64,000 bases of DNA from Tritrichomonas musculus (GCA_039105265.1 JAPFFF010000018.1:1364001-1428000), one strand, 5' to 3'; shown: positions 47,797 through 58,475, counted from the stretch's first letter. The notes: generated by a model from the letters alone, not told the origin. Program-made: numbers and translations.

Positions 47797-49491
47797 TTAT
47801 TCACCTATTACTTTGTGTATTATGCTTTGGAAATCTTTATAGCATTCTTGCTTCGGCTTTGGGATATTTGCATTTTTAGGGTACTCAGAAAGTATTTTCC
47901 AATTTTCGCTCCCACAGAAAGGTTCTTCGCCATCAAATAAAAAACGGTTATTATTGAAATGAAATATAACGCAAAATCTATCAACCCATTTCCAGCAAAT
48001 AGAAATATTATCATCTTTTGAATTAGTAATATTTCTCGGCAATTTTTCACAAAATGTGGACAAAAAACCATGAATATAACTGAACAAAAAGCGATTATTA
48101 TATGAAATCTTATTTATAACATTCTCGTCAATCATACCTAAAAATTCTATTTGAAAATTAGCAAATAGTTTTTCAATCTCAGCACTATCATCAGATAAAA
48201 AATAATCTCTTGTAAATATTGTTGCCCGGCCATTCATATCCTTGCGCCCCTTATTGAAAGCTTTTTTAAGATTCTCGCTTTCGTGTACAGCAAATTGAGG
48301 ATAAAAAAAGTGAGCTTTATTTTGGAAATTATAAAATATATTTAAAACTCTAACAACATTTTTAAAAATTTTGCTTGAATTTGCATCAGAATAGATTGCT
48401 TCAAATACATCAATAATATTTTTGCTAATAACTTGGCAGTATTTGACAATTAAATTAGATATATATATATATTTGGAGTCAAATAATATTTCAATATTAT
48501 TAGCGTTAAGACTTTTAATAAATTGGGTCGCTTCATATCTTTCTAGTTCTTCTAATGAGTGGCATTCATATGCATCTTCATAATTAATATTATATGGTTT
48601 TGAATTCTTTTTGTAAAAATTAACAAACTTTAATACTAATTTTCTGTCTATAACTGTAACTACCTTTTGCAATTTATCATCTGATATCTGAGGTATTACT
48701 TTTTTAATTGCAGAAATTAGTGAATTATTAATTTTTCTAAAAGGTTTTGAGTAAAAGGTTTCTAATATAGGGTTTGAAGTGGTATAAATATTGAAATAGT
48801 GGTTCACAAATTTATCGAAATATTTTTCGAGAATAGAAAAATTGCTTGGATCTAAAATGTATAAATAAAATTTACTGAAAGGTAAAAATGATTCTTTTTC
48901 ATCATAAGGGCAATCAATAATTAGGTTTTGAATATCTGTGATTATTGCATTAAAATCATTTTTTTCTTCATTGATTTCCGTTTTTTCGTTTAAACAATCT
49001 TTTAAAGTTTTCAAACTTTCATTAAACCTCTCTGGTGAAAAGCCTGGAACTAAGACTGGAAGATCAAGTAGAAAAGGATTGCTGTCATTGCGATATTGTA
49101 TAATTGAATTGAGTAAAAAAGCAGCTTCGCGGGGTCCTAATGGCGTATTTAGAACAGTATCAAGTTCATCTCTTGCCTTGCACATTTCTTCATAAAATGG
49201 ATATATATTTTTGCAGTAGGTATCTATTGGATTGAATGGTGAGTTTAAATCTAAATGAATAAACTGGATATTTTCGGAAATATCTTGAAGCTTATCTTTA
49301 AGTGATTCTATAATAAGTTGGTCGTCATTCAAATTTGAAAAAAAGTGAAACATATTCATTAATTGCATTGATTCATCAAATTCAAGCTTCGAAATTACGG
49401 TATTCAAATCATTTAATTCTTTGCAGCATCCGTTGAAATATTTAACATCTTCTGGATCAATTTTGATTTCTTTATCTTGATGATTAGACAT
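47797..49491 (-). CDS. Unknown 564-aa helical protein
   Basis: A single open frame with normal host codon use. The product is alpha-helical throughout with a Lys/Asn/Phe-rich composition, for example LDTVLNTPLGPREAAFLLNS near residue 110 and FVNFYKKNSKPYNINYED near 290. It has no signal peptide, membrane segment or catalytic motif. The layout (N-terminal coiled coil, then helical rods) recalls vesicle-tethering subunits such as those of COG or exocyst, but I see no defining signature. It lies 290 bp downstream of the start region of the RapGAP gene on the same strand. Confidence 0.75.
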   Translation of the reverse strand: MSNHQDKEIKIDPEDVKYFNGCCKELNDLNTVISKLEFDESMQLMNMFHFFSNLNDDQLIIESLKDKLQDISENIQFIHLDLNSPFNPIDTYCKNIYPFYEEMCKARDELDTVLNTPLGPREAAFLLNSIIQYRNDSNPFLLDLPVLVPGFSPERFNESLKTLKDCLNEKTEINEEKNDFNAIITDIQNLIIDCPYDEKESFLPFSKFYLYILDPSNFSILEKYFDKFVNHYFNIYTTSNPILETFYSKPFRKINNSLISAIKKVIPQISDDKLQKVVTVIDRKLVLKFVNFYKKNSKPYNINYEDAYECHSLEELERYEATQFIKSLNANNIEILFDSKYIYISNLIVKYCQVISKNIIDVFEAIYSDANSSKIFKNVVRVLNIFYNFQNKAHFFYPQFAVHESENLKKAFNKGRKDMNGRATIFTRDYFLSDDSAEIEKLFANFQIEFLGMIDENVINKISYNNRFLFSYIHGFLSTFCEKLPRNITNSKDDNISICWKWVDRFCVIFHFNNNRFLFDGEEPFCGSENWKILSEYPKNANIPKPKQECYKDFQSIIHKVIGE

Positions 49492-51450
49492 GAAATTTGG
49501 AAAAATATTTTTTAGAATATGACAAAAAATTTTATTTAAATAAAAGGGGTATCAATTTACCAAAATTTCACAATTTTTAATTATGTCTTCTAAATAAGAA
49601 AAATATATTCAATATTATATAATAAATAAAATATAAATACAACTCAAACAAATCTATAGTAGAGGAAGAAAGATAAATATGAAAATATGAAATTTATTGA
49701 AAAATTTAAACTTTTTGTGATAATGCTAACTTTTTGATATAAAATTTTATTTACAAAATTCATAAGGAATTGGTAAATATAACGATTTCACTTTATTTTT
49801 TATAATTTAAATAATAATTCATGTTTTATGCACATTAACAAACAAAATTAAATATATATTTATTAAAAAAATAAAGATAAATATTATTAATTTAAAGATA
49901 ATCAATATATTAAAATTATCGAAAAATACGTTTTTGTATAATGATTTTTTTGCTCAAATAATTACAAAAAAAGCTTAAACATATGATATTTATAATATTT
50001 ATTTGAATTTAAAGTGAAAATTAAAGATCCTGCTGTCAAGCAACGTTCACAAATTGCCGTTTTGATATCAGGATGAAAAATAAATTAATTAATCTTTTTC
50101 AAAAAATTTACCCATAGAGAACTTCAATTTTGAAATTTTAGTTTTATTCCTTCGTTAAATGCCTCGGGATTTGATAAAATTGAATGAATAAAAAAAATCA
50201 ATATGTTTTTGATTATGCATAATCTCCTGAAAATTCATAGAACAAATTTTAATGGAAACTCTTGATCCCGAATTAGTAAATTTTCCATACGAGGTCGAAG
50301 ATTGGAAACGTTTCTTGTTAATTATCCAAAAAAATTCAAAAAGTTATTCGGAAATGCTTCAATTTTTTCATTTTGAATAGCTTTAAAAAAATGAATATTT
50401 TATCTATATCTTTTTTTTTTCTACTATGAAATTTATTTATACAATATATATATAATATATAGCTTATATATTTAAAAATTAGTAGTTATAACAATCGAAG
50501 AATAATTTTATTTCTCTCATTATTCTTAATTTTGCTATAATTCGCATTATTTTATTATTAATTAGTTCTATATTTAAATATTATATTATTAATTTCCTTT
50601 ATAATATATATATTATATATATTTTCAAAAATATATTTATTATTTGTATATATAAATATTTTTTGATTACAAATTTTTGTAAAAAATTGAGAGATCAATT
50701 CCCCTTTCATTTTTAAAAAAAAAAATAACTTTATCTCTGTTCCCATAATGTTTTTAATTTTTAATTAGGCAGAATTATATATAAGAAAATTAAATAATTA
50801 TTTGGATCAGCTTTATTTAAACAAAATTCATGATTGAATCTCAGTTTATTTTTTTATTGAAGAAGCAAAAATCACCTTATATCTTTTTGCAATAATGTGC
50901 TATTTTGTAAAATATATTTATCATATATTATTCATCATATACTATTTGCTTCATGAATGAACAAAATTCAATATCATTTTCTGAAAAAGTCGCTTTTTGA
51001 ATGTTTAAACGTATTCGATTCTGAAGTTTACTTTGAAAATAAAGCATTCAATCTGAAAATATCTTGTATAAATTCTGAAGTTTACATTAAAAAGTTGTTA
51101 ATTTTATACAAGATATTCTGAAAATAAAAAATAAAATAAATTATCTAGGTATCACTTTTTGAGTTTTGTAAAATACTCAAAAAGTTATAAAACAGATAAT
51201 TAAACATAAATTGAAGTAGCTTTTTGAAAGGCGTAGCCTTCAAAAAGCTACTTCATTTATTTTTTAAATAAAATACTTACAATATTTGGTTTATAAACTA
51301 TTTTTATAAATGTTATTGAATAACGTGAAATATTTGTGATAAAATTTATAAACGTGTTTAATTAGATAGAAAATATCAGAAATGACATTATAACGTATAA
51401 AAACCACTTTTTTAGATGTCCTCAAATTTTCTTTAGTATTTTTTAAATTA
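49492..51450. other. Two-kilobase AT-rich spacer with a hairpin cluster
   Basis: No gene is supported. It is dominated by A/T runs and TA repeats (for example 50440-50470 and 50600-50625). Three strong inverted repeats occur at 51058-51117, 51154-51185 and 51213-51254, listed separately. The last 200 bp should hold the kinase promoter. Confidence 0.65.
51058..51254. repeat. Cluster of three strong hairpins
   Basis: AATATCTTGTATAAA (51058-51072) pairs perfectly with 51103-51117. ACTTTTTGAGT (51154-51164) pairs with 51175-51185. GAAGTAGCTTTTTGAAAGGC (51213-51232) pairs with 51236-51254 around a three-base loop, with one bulged A. All three lie within 200 bp, about 200-400 bp upstream of the kinase start. 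Confidence 0.8.
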
Positions 51451-52854
51451 ATGAATAAAACAATCATTTGTTCTCGCTTTGCTCTTCATCACAAATTAGG
51501 AGCGGGTAGTTTTGGTGAGATCTACTCTGCTGAAGACCTTATGACTCATAAAATGGTTGCGGTTAAACTTGAATCAAATAAAATTCGGTCTCCACAGCTC
51601 GAATATGAAGCGCGAATATATCAAATTATGTCGGAAGGTGCTGGAATACCCAAACTTTATTTTTTCGGCGCAGAATCTAAGCACAATGTTATGGCAATTG
51701 ATTTGCTTGGGAAAAGTCTTGAAGATCATTTAAGCGCAAATCGGCATCCGCTTTCATTAAAAACTGTTTTAATGCTTGCTGATCAGATGATAGAATGCGT
51801 TCAGTATATGCATTATCGACATTTTATCCATCGAGATATCAAACCAGATAACTTTGTAATGGGTCTCAAAGGATCTGGAAATGAAAATAAGGTTTTTATG
51901 ATCGATTTTGGTTTAGCAAAGAGATATCGTGATCCAAAATCTTTCTCTCATATCCCATATGTCGAAAATAAATCATTAACAGGAACCGCCAGATATGCAT
52001 CTGTTAATGCAATGCAAGGGTGTGAGCAAAGCAGACGTGATGATATGGAAAGCCTTGGTTTTGTTTTCATTTATTTATTAAAAGGTAAACTACCTTGGCA
52101 AGGCCTACCTGCCCGTGATCAGAAGCAAAAAATGAAAAAGATACTTGACGTCAAAAGAAATACAGAAATAGATGATCTTTGTGAAGATCTTCCAAGTGAA
52201 TTTTCTGATTATTTGCATTCTGTTAGAAAACTTGAATTTGAAGAAGAACCTGATTACAAAGCATATAAGAAAATGTTTCGTGATCTTTTTATAAAGGAAG
52301 GTTTTGTCTATGACTCCATTTATGATTGGACGTTTTCAAATCTTCCTGCCAAAAAAGCAAAGAAAAAGTCAAAGAAGAAGTTTACTACATCTGCTCCATT
52401 AAAAACTTCGAATACTGCTGCTGCAATTCCACCTGTTAATCCAGTTATTCCCGAACAAAATATTGTCAATAAATATAGAGTTCATCCGCCAGAAGAACCC
52501 CCCACATCAAGTGGTAGGGCAATCAGGCAGTATGTTGCCCGAAGGTATGGAACTACAGCGACAGCAACTGCTGCAACTGGCATCAGAAGATCTGCTGAAC
52601 GAGAAAAAGAGAAAGATCGTGCAGACATTTTACCATCACCAAATATTCCTCCTTCCCAAACCCTACAGCCTCAGCAGCAACAGTCTTCATCCGCTGTAAT
52701 TTCTTCTACCAGAGGAGCAAATGAGAAGAGATTAAAGACAGCAATGCCAGTTCCTAGGTTGCCAAATCTTCCAAGTTTGACACCTAGAATTAACAGGCCG
52801 CAGATTGCTCCAAGACATTATCAATCTAGACGAGCTGTTCAAGTTGGTGAATAA
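51451..52854 (+). CDS. Casein kinase 1 family Ser/Thr kinase
   Basis: The 467-aa product has a kinase domain at about residues 9-280 with the CK1 hallmarks: GAGSFGEIY (ATP loop), MVAVKLES (catalytic Lys), FIHRDIKPDNFVMG (catalytic loop), IDFGLAKRYRD (DFG) and SLTGTARYASVNAMQG, the CK1-specific replacement for the APE region. The tail (about 290-467) is basic, then Pro/Gln/Ser-rich and probably disordered. The family phosphorylates acidic or primed substrates and is strongly expanded in trichomonads. The ATG at 51451 gives a natural N-terminus. No catalytic residue is missing. Confidence 0.95.
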   Translation: MNKTIICSRFALHHKLGAGSFGEIYSAEDLMTHKMVAVKLESNKIRSPQLEYEARIYQIMSEGAGIPKLYFFGAESKHNVMAIDLLGKSLEDHLSANRHPLSLKTVLMLADQMIECVQYMHYRHFIHRDIKPDNFVMGLKGSGNENKVFMIDFGLAKRYRDPKSFSHIPYVENKSLTGTARYASVNAMQGCEQSRRDDMESLGFVFIYLLKGKLPWQGLPARDQKQKMKKILDVKRNTEIDDLCEDLPSEFSDYLHSVRKLEFEEEPDYKAYKKMFRDLFIKEGFVYDSIYDWTFSNLPAKKAKKKSKKKFTTSAPLKTSNTAAAIPPVNPVIPEQNIVNKYRVHPPEEPPTSSGRAIRQYVARRYGTTATATAATGIRRSAEREKEKDRADILPSPNIPPSQTLQPQQQQSSSAVISSTRGANEKRLKTAMPVPRLPNLPSLTPRINRPQIAPRHYQSRRAVQVGE

Positions 52855-53402
52855 CAAAATATATTGCAAACCAAAAAAAAAAAATCAAGTGAAGCATATT
52901 AATTAATTTTTTTGAATAACGAGCTAGATATAAATGTTTTAAGTGTTAGAGATAATTGAATAGCATTCATTCTCTCTTAATCAATTATTAAGCCTAGATC
53001 AATTTTTATCTATACTTATGCTCAGTAAGAATTGGGCATATATCAAACATGTTGATATTTGTTTGTTTTAATTTAAAAATAATAATAATAAATATTAATG
53101 AAATTATATTTTATTTCATTTGTGCTACTTAATTATCATCGTTTTATAATACTGTATTGCATATTATACTTTCAATAAATAAATAAAAAGTGAAAGCGAT
53201 TTGAATAAAAAATAATATTACGATTAGTTTATATATAAATAAATAAATAAAAAGTGAAAGTGATTTGAATAAAATAAATAAATAAAAAGTGAAAGCAATT
53301 TTTTTAATCTTATTTAGAATCAGAATAATAAAAAAAATTATTTGTTAATAACGATTCTAAATAAGATTAAACAAGTGTTATAAATGCTGTTCATAAAAAC
53401 GA
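52855..53402. repeat. Spacer with three direct repeats and one inverted repeat
   Basis: ATAAAAAGTGAAAG(C/T)GATTT recurs at about 53184, 53248 and 53282 (the last with CAATTT). TAATCTTATTTAGAATC (53305-53321) pairs perfectly with 53353-53369, 33 bp before the end of the coiled-coil gene. No gene is present. Confidence 0.7.
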
Positions 53403-54845
53403 TTAAGCCGATGATGCTAAAGTTGTGATTATTTGGAGCTTTGTTTCAATAACTTTTAATCTGTCATTGAAATTTTTTTCTATCTTATTGATGTTAATAT
53501 CATCAATAGATTTTCTTATTGCTTTTATTTGATTTGACTGATTTGATATTGAGCTATTTTGCATATTAAACGTTTCAACAAAATTTTGTTTGAGAATTTG
53601 AAGATCTTCTCTGATTTTTTGTGTACTATCATCATCAAATGAAGTTCCATTTCTTTTAGGTGATCCTGGTGATGAATTTTCAAGTTTCAATTTTTCTTTC
53701 ATTTTCTTAAATTTATCAAATAGTGTGTCAACTCGAGCTGCAATTACGATATTATCTTCAAATTGAATTTTTAACTTTCGCATTTCATGTTTAATGCAGC
53801 CAAGAGATGTTTTTATTATTTTAATATCGTTGCTTTGTCGATCAAATTCTGACCTCATTCTTGAAATAGTATCATCAAATGTGCTTCTATGATTACTATT
53901 CTTTTCAATTTCCGTTGGTGTATTAAGCGATGCTTCTATTTGTTTTTTCTGACTTCCTTTTGATTGTTCTAACGTTTGAAAGGTATTATTATAGTTTTGT
54001 AATGTTGAATCTTCATGAACTTCCCCTATTATATCATTGTCAAGCTTTTCAATTGTGGGTTGATCAGTGAATTTTTTCACTTGATTTTGTAAATTTTCGA
54101 TTTCAGCTCTAAATCTACTCAATTCGGTAATACCAGATAAAATTTGATTTTCATTTTTCCTAACTTCATTCATTGATTGTTGAAAATCTTTTTTCTTTAC
54201 GCATTGCGAAATATCTTCTTTCATTTTGGCAATATCACTTTGAATATTTGTTAATAAATCTGAATTATCAGTACTTACACCTCTAAATTGTTTCATTTGT
54301 TTGATTTCATGTTTTATGCAGCGTATTGAATTTAAAATCGATTCAGAAATTGGTCTTTGTTGTAAGTAACTTGTTAAAGCTTTCAATTTCACTATATCTT
54401 CATGCTGAATTTTAATTGATTCTGTTGTACTTTTCATCGTAGATTCATAAACGGATAGAAAATCATTAAATTGAAAATCAGAGCAAAAATCTTGATTTTT
54501 TTTGAAAGTAGAATATTTCAACTCTAATTTTTCAATTCTTTCTCTTAATTGTCCCAAAGATTTTAAATAAGTTAATTCGCTTTTAACAACAGATACTTGA
54601 GATTTCAATTGATTGAGGCTATCCTCATCTGAACTTCTAGTTTTATTACTTATTATATCGTCATAATTTCCTTTTTGTTTTGAGTTGAATTCATCGTTGA
54701 CTGTTTTTAGCTTATTAATCTCTTCTTTATATTGTTCGGCGAATCTATTTATTTGTGTATTGTTCTGGATTTTAACAAAAGATAAAAGTAGTTCTTTTTG
54801 ACTAAATAATGTTTTAGAGATCTGATCGAGATACGTCTCAATCAT
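53403..54845 (-). CDS. Long coiled-coil protein, unknown
   Basis: About 480 aa, coiled coil over almost the whole length (for example YLKSLGQLRERIEKLELKYS, DSLNQLKSQVSVVKSEL and FRAEIENLQNQVKKFTD). I take the ATG at 54845 (MIETYLDQ); the frame is open three codons further up from a GTG. Two similar segments, LNSIRCIKHEIKQMK near 190 and LGCIKHEMRKLKIQFED near 355, suggest an internal duplication. No head domain is recognised. It could be a cytoskeletal or vesicle-tether protein. Confidence 0.75.
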   Translation of the reverse strand: MIETYLDQISKTLFSQKELLLSFVKIQNNTQINRFAEQYKEEINKLKTVNDEFNSKQKGNYDDIISNKTRSSDEDSLNQLKSQVSVVKSELTYLKSLGQLRERIEKLELKYSTFKKNQDFCSDFQFNDFLSVYESTMKSTTESIKIQHEDIVKLKALTSYLQQRPISESILNSIRCIKHEIKQMKQFRGVSTDNSDLLTNIQSDIAKMKEDISQCVKKKDFQQSMNEVRKNENQILSGITELSRFRAEIENLQNQVKKFTDQPTIEKLDNDIIGEVHEDSTLQNYNNTFQTLEQSKGSQKKQIEASLNTPTEIEKNSNHRSTFDDTISRMRSEFDRQSNDIKIIKTSLGCIKHEMRKLKIQFEDNIVIAARVDTLFDKFKKMKEKLKLENSSPGSPKRNGTSFDDDSTQKIREDLQILKQNFVETFNMQNSSISNQSNQIKAIRKSIDDININKIEKNFNDRLKVIETKLQIITTLASSA

Positions 54846-55062
54846 AAAAGTCACTTAGAATTTTTATGATACTAAAAAAGCTCACAATTTTTTGTGAAAT
54901 TTTTTTGCAACAAGTTTAATTCAAAGAGAAAAACTCACAATTTTTCTCAAATTGAATAGCTAGTTCGGTATTCTTTCTTGGAACGGTTCTAGATACTTTA
55001 CAGAGTTTACCATTACGTTTGGTGAATCGCTTTGTTTCTTGTTGAATATCTTCGTTAAGTGT

Positions 55063-55537
55063 TCAGGTATCGAACTTACTAGCATTCGGATTACGACGAA
55101 ACAGATTATTAAGAGTCTTATATTCTTGTTTAGCTGTTAACTCTGCAATCGATCTCTTAAGTAATATTAAGTCATTTGTAGTGTACAACTCTTCTAGATT
55201 TGGTTGTGTTGTATTCTTACTCTTACTCATTTCTGTGAAATTAAACTTAAACAAAAACAATACTTTATTTTTGGTCTTTACGTCTAGGTTTTGTCTCGAA
55301 TTTCATCACACCTTTTCTCTTAGTAAAGTGTCTATCTTCACACGGTATCTCTTCATTAAGTTCACGAGTATTAAACTTTATTGTAGTATAATTACGGCGT
55401 AATAAAGTATTAACTGCTTTATAATCTTTCGATTCTATCAATCGAGAGAGTTCATGTTTCAACTTATTCATATCATTTGTAGCGAATAGTTCTGTTAATT
55501 CTGTCATATATGTAGAATAAAAATACATAGTAAACAC
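55063..55537 (-). pseudogene. Two tandem related small genes of the fossil
   Basis: Two neighbouring frames encode related proteins of about 65 and 90 aa: LEELYTTNDLILLKRSIAEL..NNLFRRNPNASKF and LTELFATNDMNKLKHELSRL..NTLLRRNYTTIKF. Similarity extends over some 40 residues, so they arose by duplication. The helical, basic products match nothing I know. They lie in the fossil region and are treated as its relics. Confidence 0.5.
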
Positions 55538-55555
55538 ATTGACAATTCACTTCTT

Positions 55556-55890
55556 CACTAATTGATATAATCAACCCATCTTGCCATTTGTCTCATCTTA
55601 ACTTCATATCCAATTGGTATTGTCTTAACATCAATTCCATAATGGTTGTATAACTCTCTTTTATTCGAGAATTCTATATCTACAATAAGTTCATTAGTGA
55701 TAGGTTCGTCAACTTGTTCATTAGTCATAGTTTCGTTAACTGGTTCATTAGTGATAGGTTCATTAGTGATATGTTCATTAACTGGTTCATTAGTGATAAG
55801 TTCGTCAACATGTTCATTAGTGATAGTTTCATTCGTGGATTTATCATCATTATCATCAGCAGCAGCAGATTTACCGAATCGTACATAACC
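55556..55890 (-). pseudogene. Thr-Asn-Glu repeat frame of the fossil
   Basis: One open minus-strand stretch carries about eight copies of a short repeat of the form ITNE(P/H/Q)V(N/D)E, then a non-repetitive end containing KRELYNHYGIDVKTIPIGYE. No start codon is evident. The repeat is also plain in the DNA (TCATTAGTGATAGGTTC and variants). Function unknown. Confidence 0.45.
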
Positions 55891-56028
55891 AAATTTATAT
55901 AATGTTTAATCCCAATCTGTTTCACTCATATCATTCCATGCTATATATCGCAGTTCATTTAAGCATCTCTCATATATGTTGTTTGGTATTGAGTAATTTC
56001 TCTTCTTCAAATGTTTCCCATATCAAGC

Positions 56029-57300
56029 CTATACATATATATCAGAATCTCTATTACGGTTTCGACCCAAAAATTGCTTAACACTAGAGATAGTATCGAT
56101 ATATTTATGTACGAATATAGATAGAATATTCTCTTTAATAGATTGCCCGTTCTGGATAGATGAAGTAGATATGATAACATCAAAGTCTTCTTCAAATAAA
56201 TCATCTTTATTCAGCTTAACCTCCTTCTCATCACCTGTATATGATGCAACCTTGTACCTATCTTTCAATAACTCCTTCAATATCTTGCACTCTTTTTTAT
56301 CTTCTATCTTAACTAACACCTTATCATATTTAATTCTCTTTGTATCGATTAATTTTACTATCTGAGCTCGTTGTTCAGTTGTATCGGATTTTAGCTTATT
56401 AACATAGATGTTTCAATTATATATATCATTAATGCATGGATTAACGATTATGTAATCTCTAGAGCATACGAAGTTTTTAATATCATTAGCTGTTGCACTT
56501 ATTAATGCTATTTTATCGAACTCTTTAGTTATCTCAATTAAACTTATATGTTGTAACAGCAAGTGAGCTTCATCTATTACAAAAAAGTAATTGAGTCGTT
56601 GTTCTTTTTCATAGTATTCTTCAATTAAGTCACCTAAACACTTAGAAGCAATATTGTAAGTTGTAATAATTATACTAACTTCATTATGTACAGCTTTGTG
56701 AAACTCTTTAAACGCATTATAGTTAACACACAATCGTATTGACTTAACATCCATATCAATCAGTTTGGTATAGAATTCTTCAGCGATATTCTCTGTTGGA
56801 ACTATTACCATAAACTTCTCTGTTTTATGTGAAGATATCCATTTACGAATTGCAGTAGATTTACCTGAACCGATTGGTGCTTCACAGATGAACTTCTTCA
56901 TTCTAATCTGTTTAGTAATCTTACGTAAGTCATACCTGTTATGATCCATACAATAATAATCATCCCTATAATTAACATTCCCATTTTCATCATAGTATTC
57001 AAGTTCATCATCAATATCAACATGTTCTCCATCAGTAAGATACTTAATCGTTGTTTCATCAATTAATGGTTTACCATCCTTATCAACGTAACCTTCACAC
57101 TCTATAGTGTATTATCGATATGGGATCTCATACAATATCTACCATCTAATATAGATTGGATCTTATACTTCAGGAGTCATTGTATCGTTCACAGCTAGTT
57201 GTTCTTCAATTACTTTCAACGGATCGTCATCATCACGGAAATAATTAATAGGCATAGTATCATACATCTCTTCTTCATGTACATGATTGTATAACATGGT
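56029..57300 (-). pseudogene. Relic of an origin-binding-protein-like SF2 helicase
   Basis: Superfamily 2 motifs can be read: CEAPIGSGKSTAIRKW (motif I), SIIITTYN, YFFVIDEAHLLL (motif II, DEAH), LISATAND (motif III), and in a separate stretch VIISTSSIQNGQSI and SSVKQFLGRNRNR (motifs V and VI). The pattern of motifs V and VI resembles herpesvirus-type origin-binding helicases and their homologues in large DNA viruses and plasmids. An acidic leader precedes it. The gene is broken at several points and should be seen as a fossil. Confidence 0.65.
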
Positions 57301-58227
57301 GTTCAGCGTTAATGGTTTAATTTAAAGAAAATTTTCCATTAAGTTTACAAAATATTTACGTTGCTATTACAATTAGCTTTTCATTATTGGACACAATTAG
57401 CTCTTCATTATCATGAAAATGGTTTAAACCCTTAAAACATATGAAAGTTAATGATTCAGAGAAAACAAACAGTTAGCAATGATTCTGAGTCCTTAAACAC
57501 TTAAAAGTATGGTTTTGACGGTGAGTTTGATGTAAAAGATGCTGTTATTTTGATACTTATGTTCGTTTGGAGCTCCAGAAGCCGATAAGATTACAAAACA
57601 AATTCTTATTAATATAGTCATTTTTTCTATTTTAATAGGCCATAGACATAAATAAACTTATATCATTAGTTTTTGGACACAATTAGCACTAAAAATACAT
57701 ATTAATATAGTATACTTTATCCAGTTTTGGTAAGTAGCGAGACTGAGTCCGGTATATATAAGCTTCTGGATGGTGGGGATAAATTATTAGTATTTCAATA
57801 GAGAATTAATATATATAATAAAATTTTTATAAATGAGTTGACCCTTAAAACACATGAAAGTTAATGATTTTAAGAGAAAACAAACAGTTAGTAAATGTGT
57901 TCTGAGTCCTCAAAACACGTATACTTTATTCGTTTGAAGGTCCAGAAGCTAGTAACAATATACGAAATTATACTTAGTAAAGTAGCACTTGTTACTATTA
58001 CTACTTTTATGGGTGTGTTCTTAATCAATAATTCGGTAATGATGCTTTGTTTGAGCTCGTATCTGTGGGTTTTGAGGTCTTATTGCACATTTGGACCTGT
58101 TTCTTCGTGTTTACAAAAAGGTCATAGCGCAATGGATTGCACAAATGGACGTCGTTATATAGGAGATGGAGGTAACAAAGTGGAACCTCCGTAACATATC
58201 TAATTATGTATTCAATTCTGTTTTTTC
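57301..58227. repeat. Spacer with long imperfect direct repeats
   Basis: A copy of about 150-180 bp at 57428-57605 (CCCTTAAAACATATGAAAGT.., later TTCGTTTGGAGCTCCAGAAG) recurs at 57842-57990 (CCCTTAAAACACATGAAAGT.., later TTCGTTTGAAGGTCCAGAAG). Shorter tandem copies of ACAATTAGCT(C/T)TTCATTATT lie near 57370-57413. No gene is seen. The copies may be parts of the fossil or a separate repeat family. Confidence 0.65.
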
Positions 58228-58475
58228 TTATTCTAAAGCAGTTATTTGCCATTCACATACACTCACTTGTTTTAACAGAGAATTAGTTACAATTTGAGTC
58301 TTATATGAATTAACAACATAAGCCAACGATGATATAGCTGCTGTTGCATCACACAATATTTTACCACTCTGTACAGATAATGATATTTCTGTTTTCAATA
58401 CATAATCTAAAAAATCAACAGGTACAGAAATATCACTTTTCAAAGCATATTTCTCATCTAGTCCTTCTCAAATTT
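58228..58475 (-). pseudogene. Scrap of a Polinton-type fibre gene
   Basis: On the minus strand the frame reads EKYALKSDISVPVDFLDYVL followed by KTEISLSVQSGK. The linker YALKSDI..PVD...YVLKTE corresponds to YALKTDIPEPVDLTPYALKT in the intact Polinton fibre protein at 20878-25731. Only about 75 residues remain. It is a fossil fragment. Confidence 0.65.

Larger units (their letters stand above)
54950..58475 (-). mobile_element. Fossil of a virus- or Polinton-like element, broken
   Basis: This minus-strand region carries, from right to left, a scrap of fibre-type repeat (58228-58470), a repeat-bearing spacer, a helicase relic (56029-57300), a short Thr-Asn-Glu-repeat frame (55556-55890) and two related small genes (55063-55537). 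None matches the host genes around it, and codon and base use resemble the Polinton rather than the host. It is clearly broken, with at least half a dozen breaks. The ends were not found. The fibre scrap shares its linker motif with the intact Polinton, so a Polinton-related origin is likely, but an origin-binding-type helicase is not a usual Polinton part. Confidence 0.55.

Noticed and set aside
57428-57990. LTR retrotransposon
   Set aside because: Direct repeats flank only some 240 bp and no reverse transcriptase or gag-like frame lies between them.
57895-58194. Plus-strand frame of 99 aa
   Set aside because: It overlaps the direct-repeat copy, has no protein-like pattern, and the fibre relic on the other strand explains the neighbouring region better.
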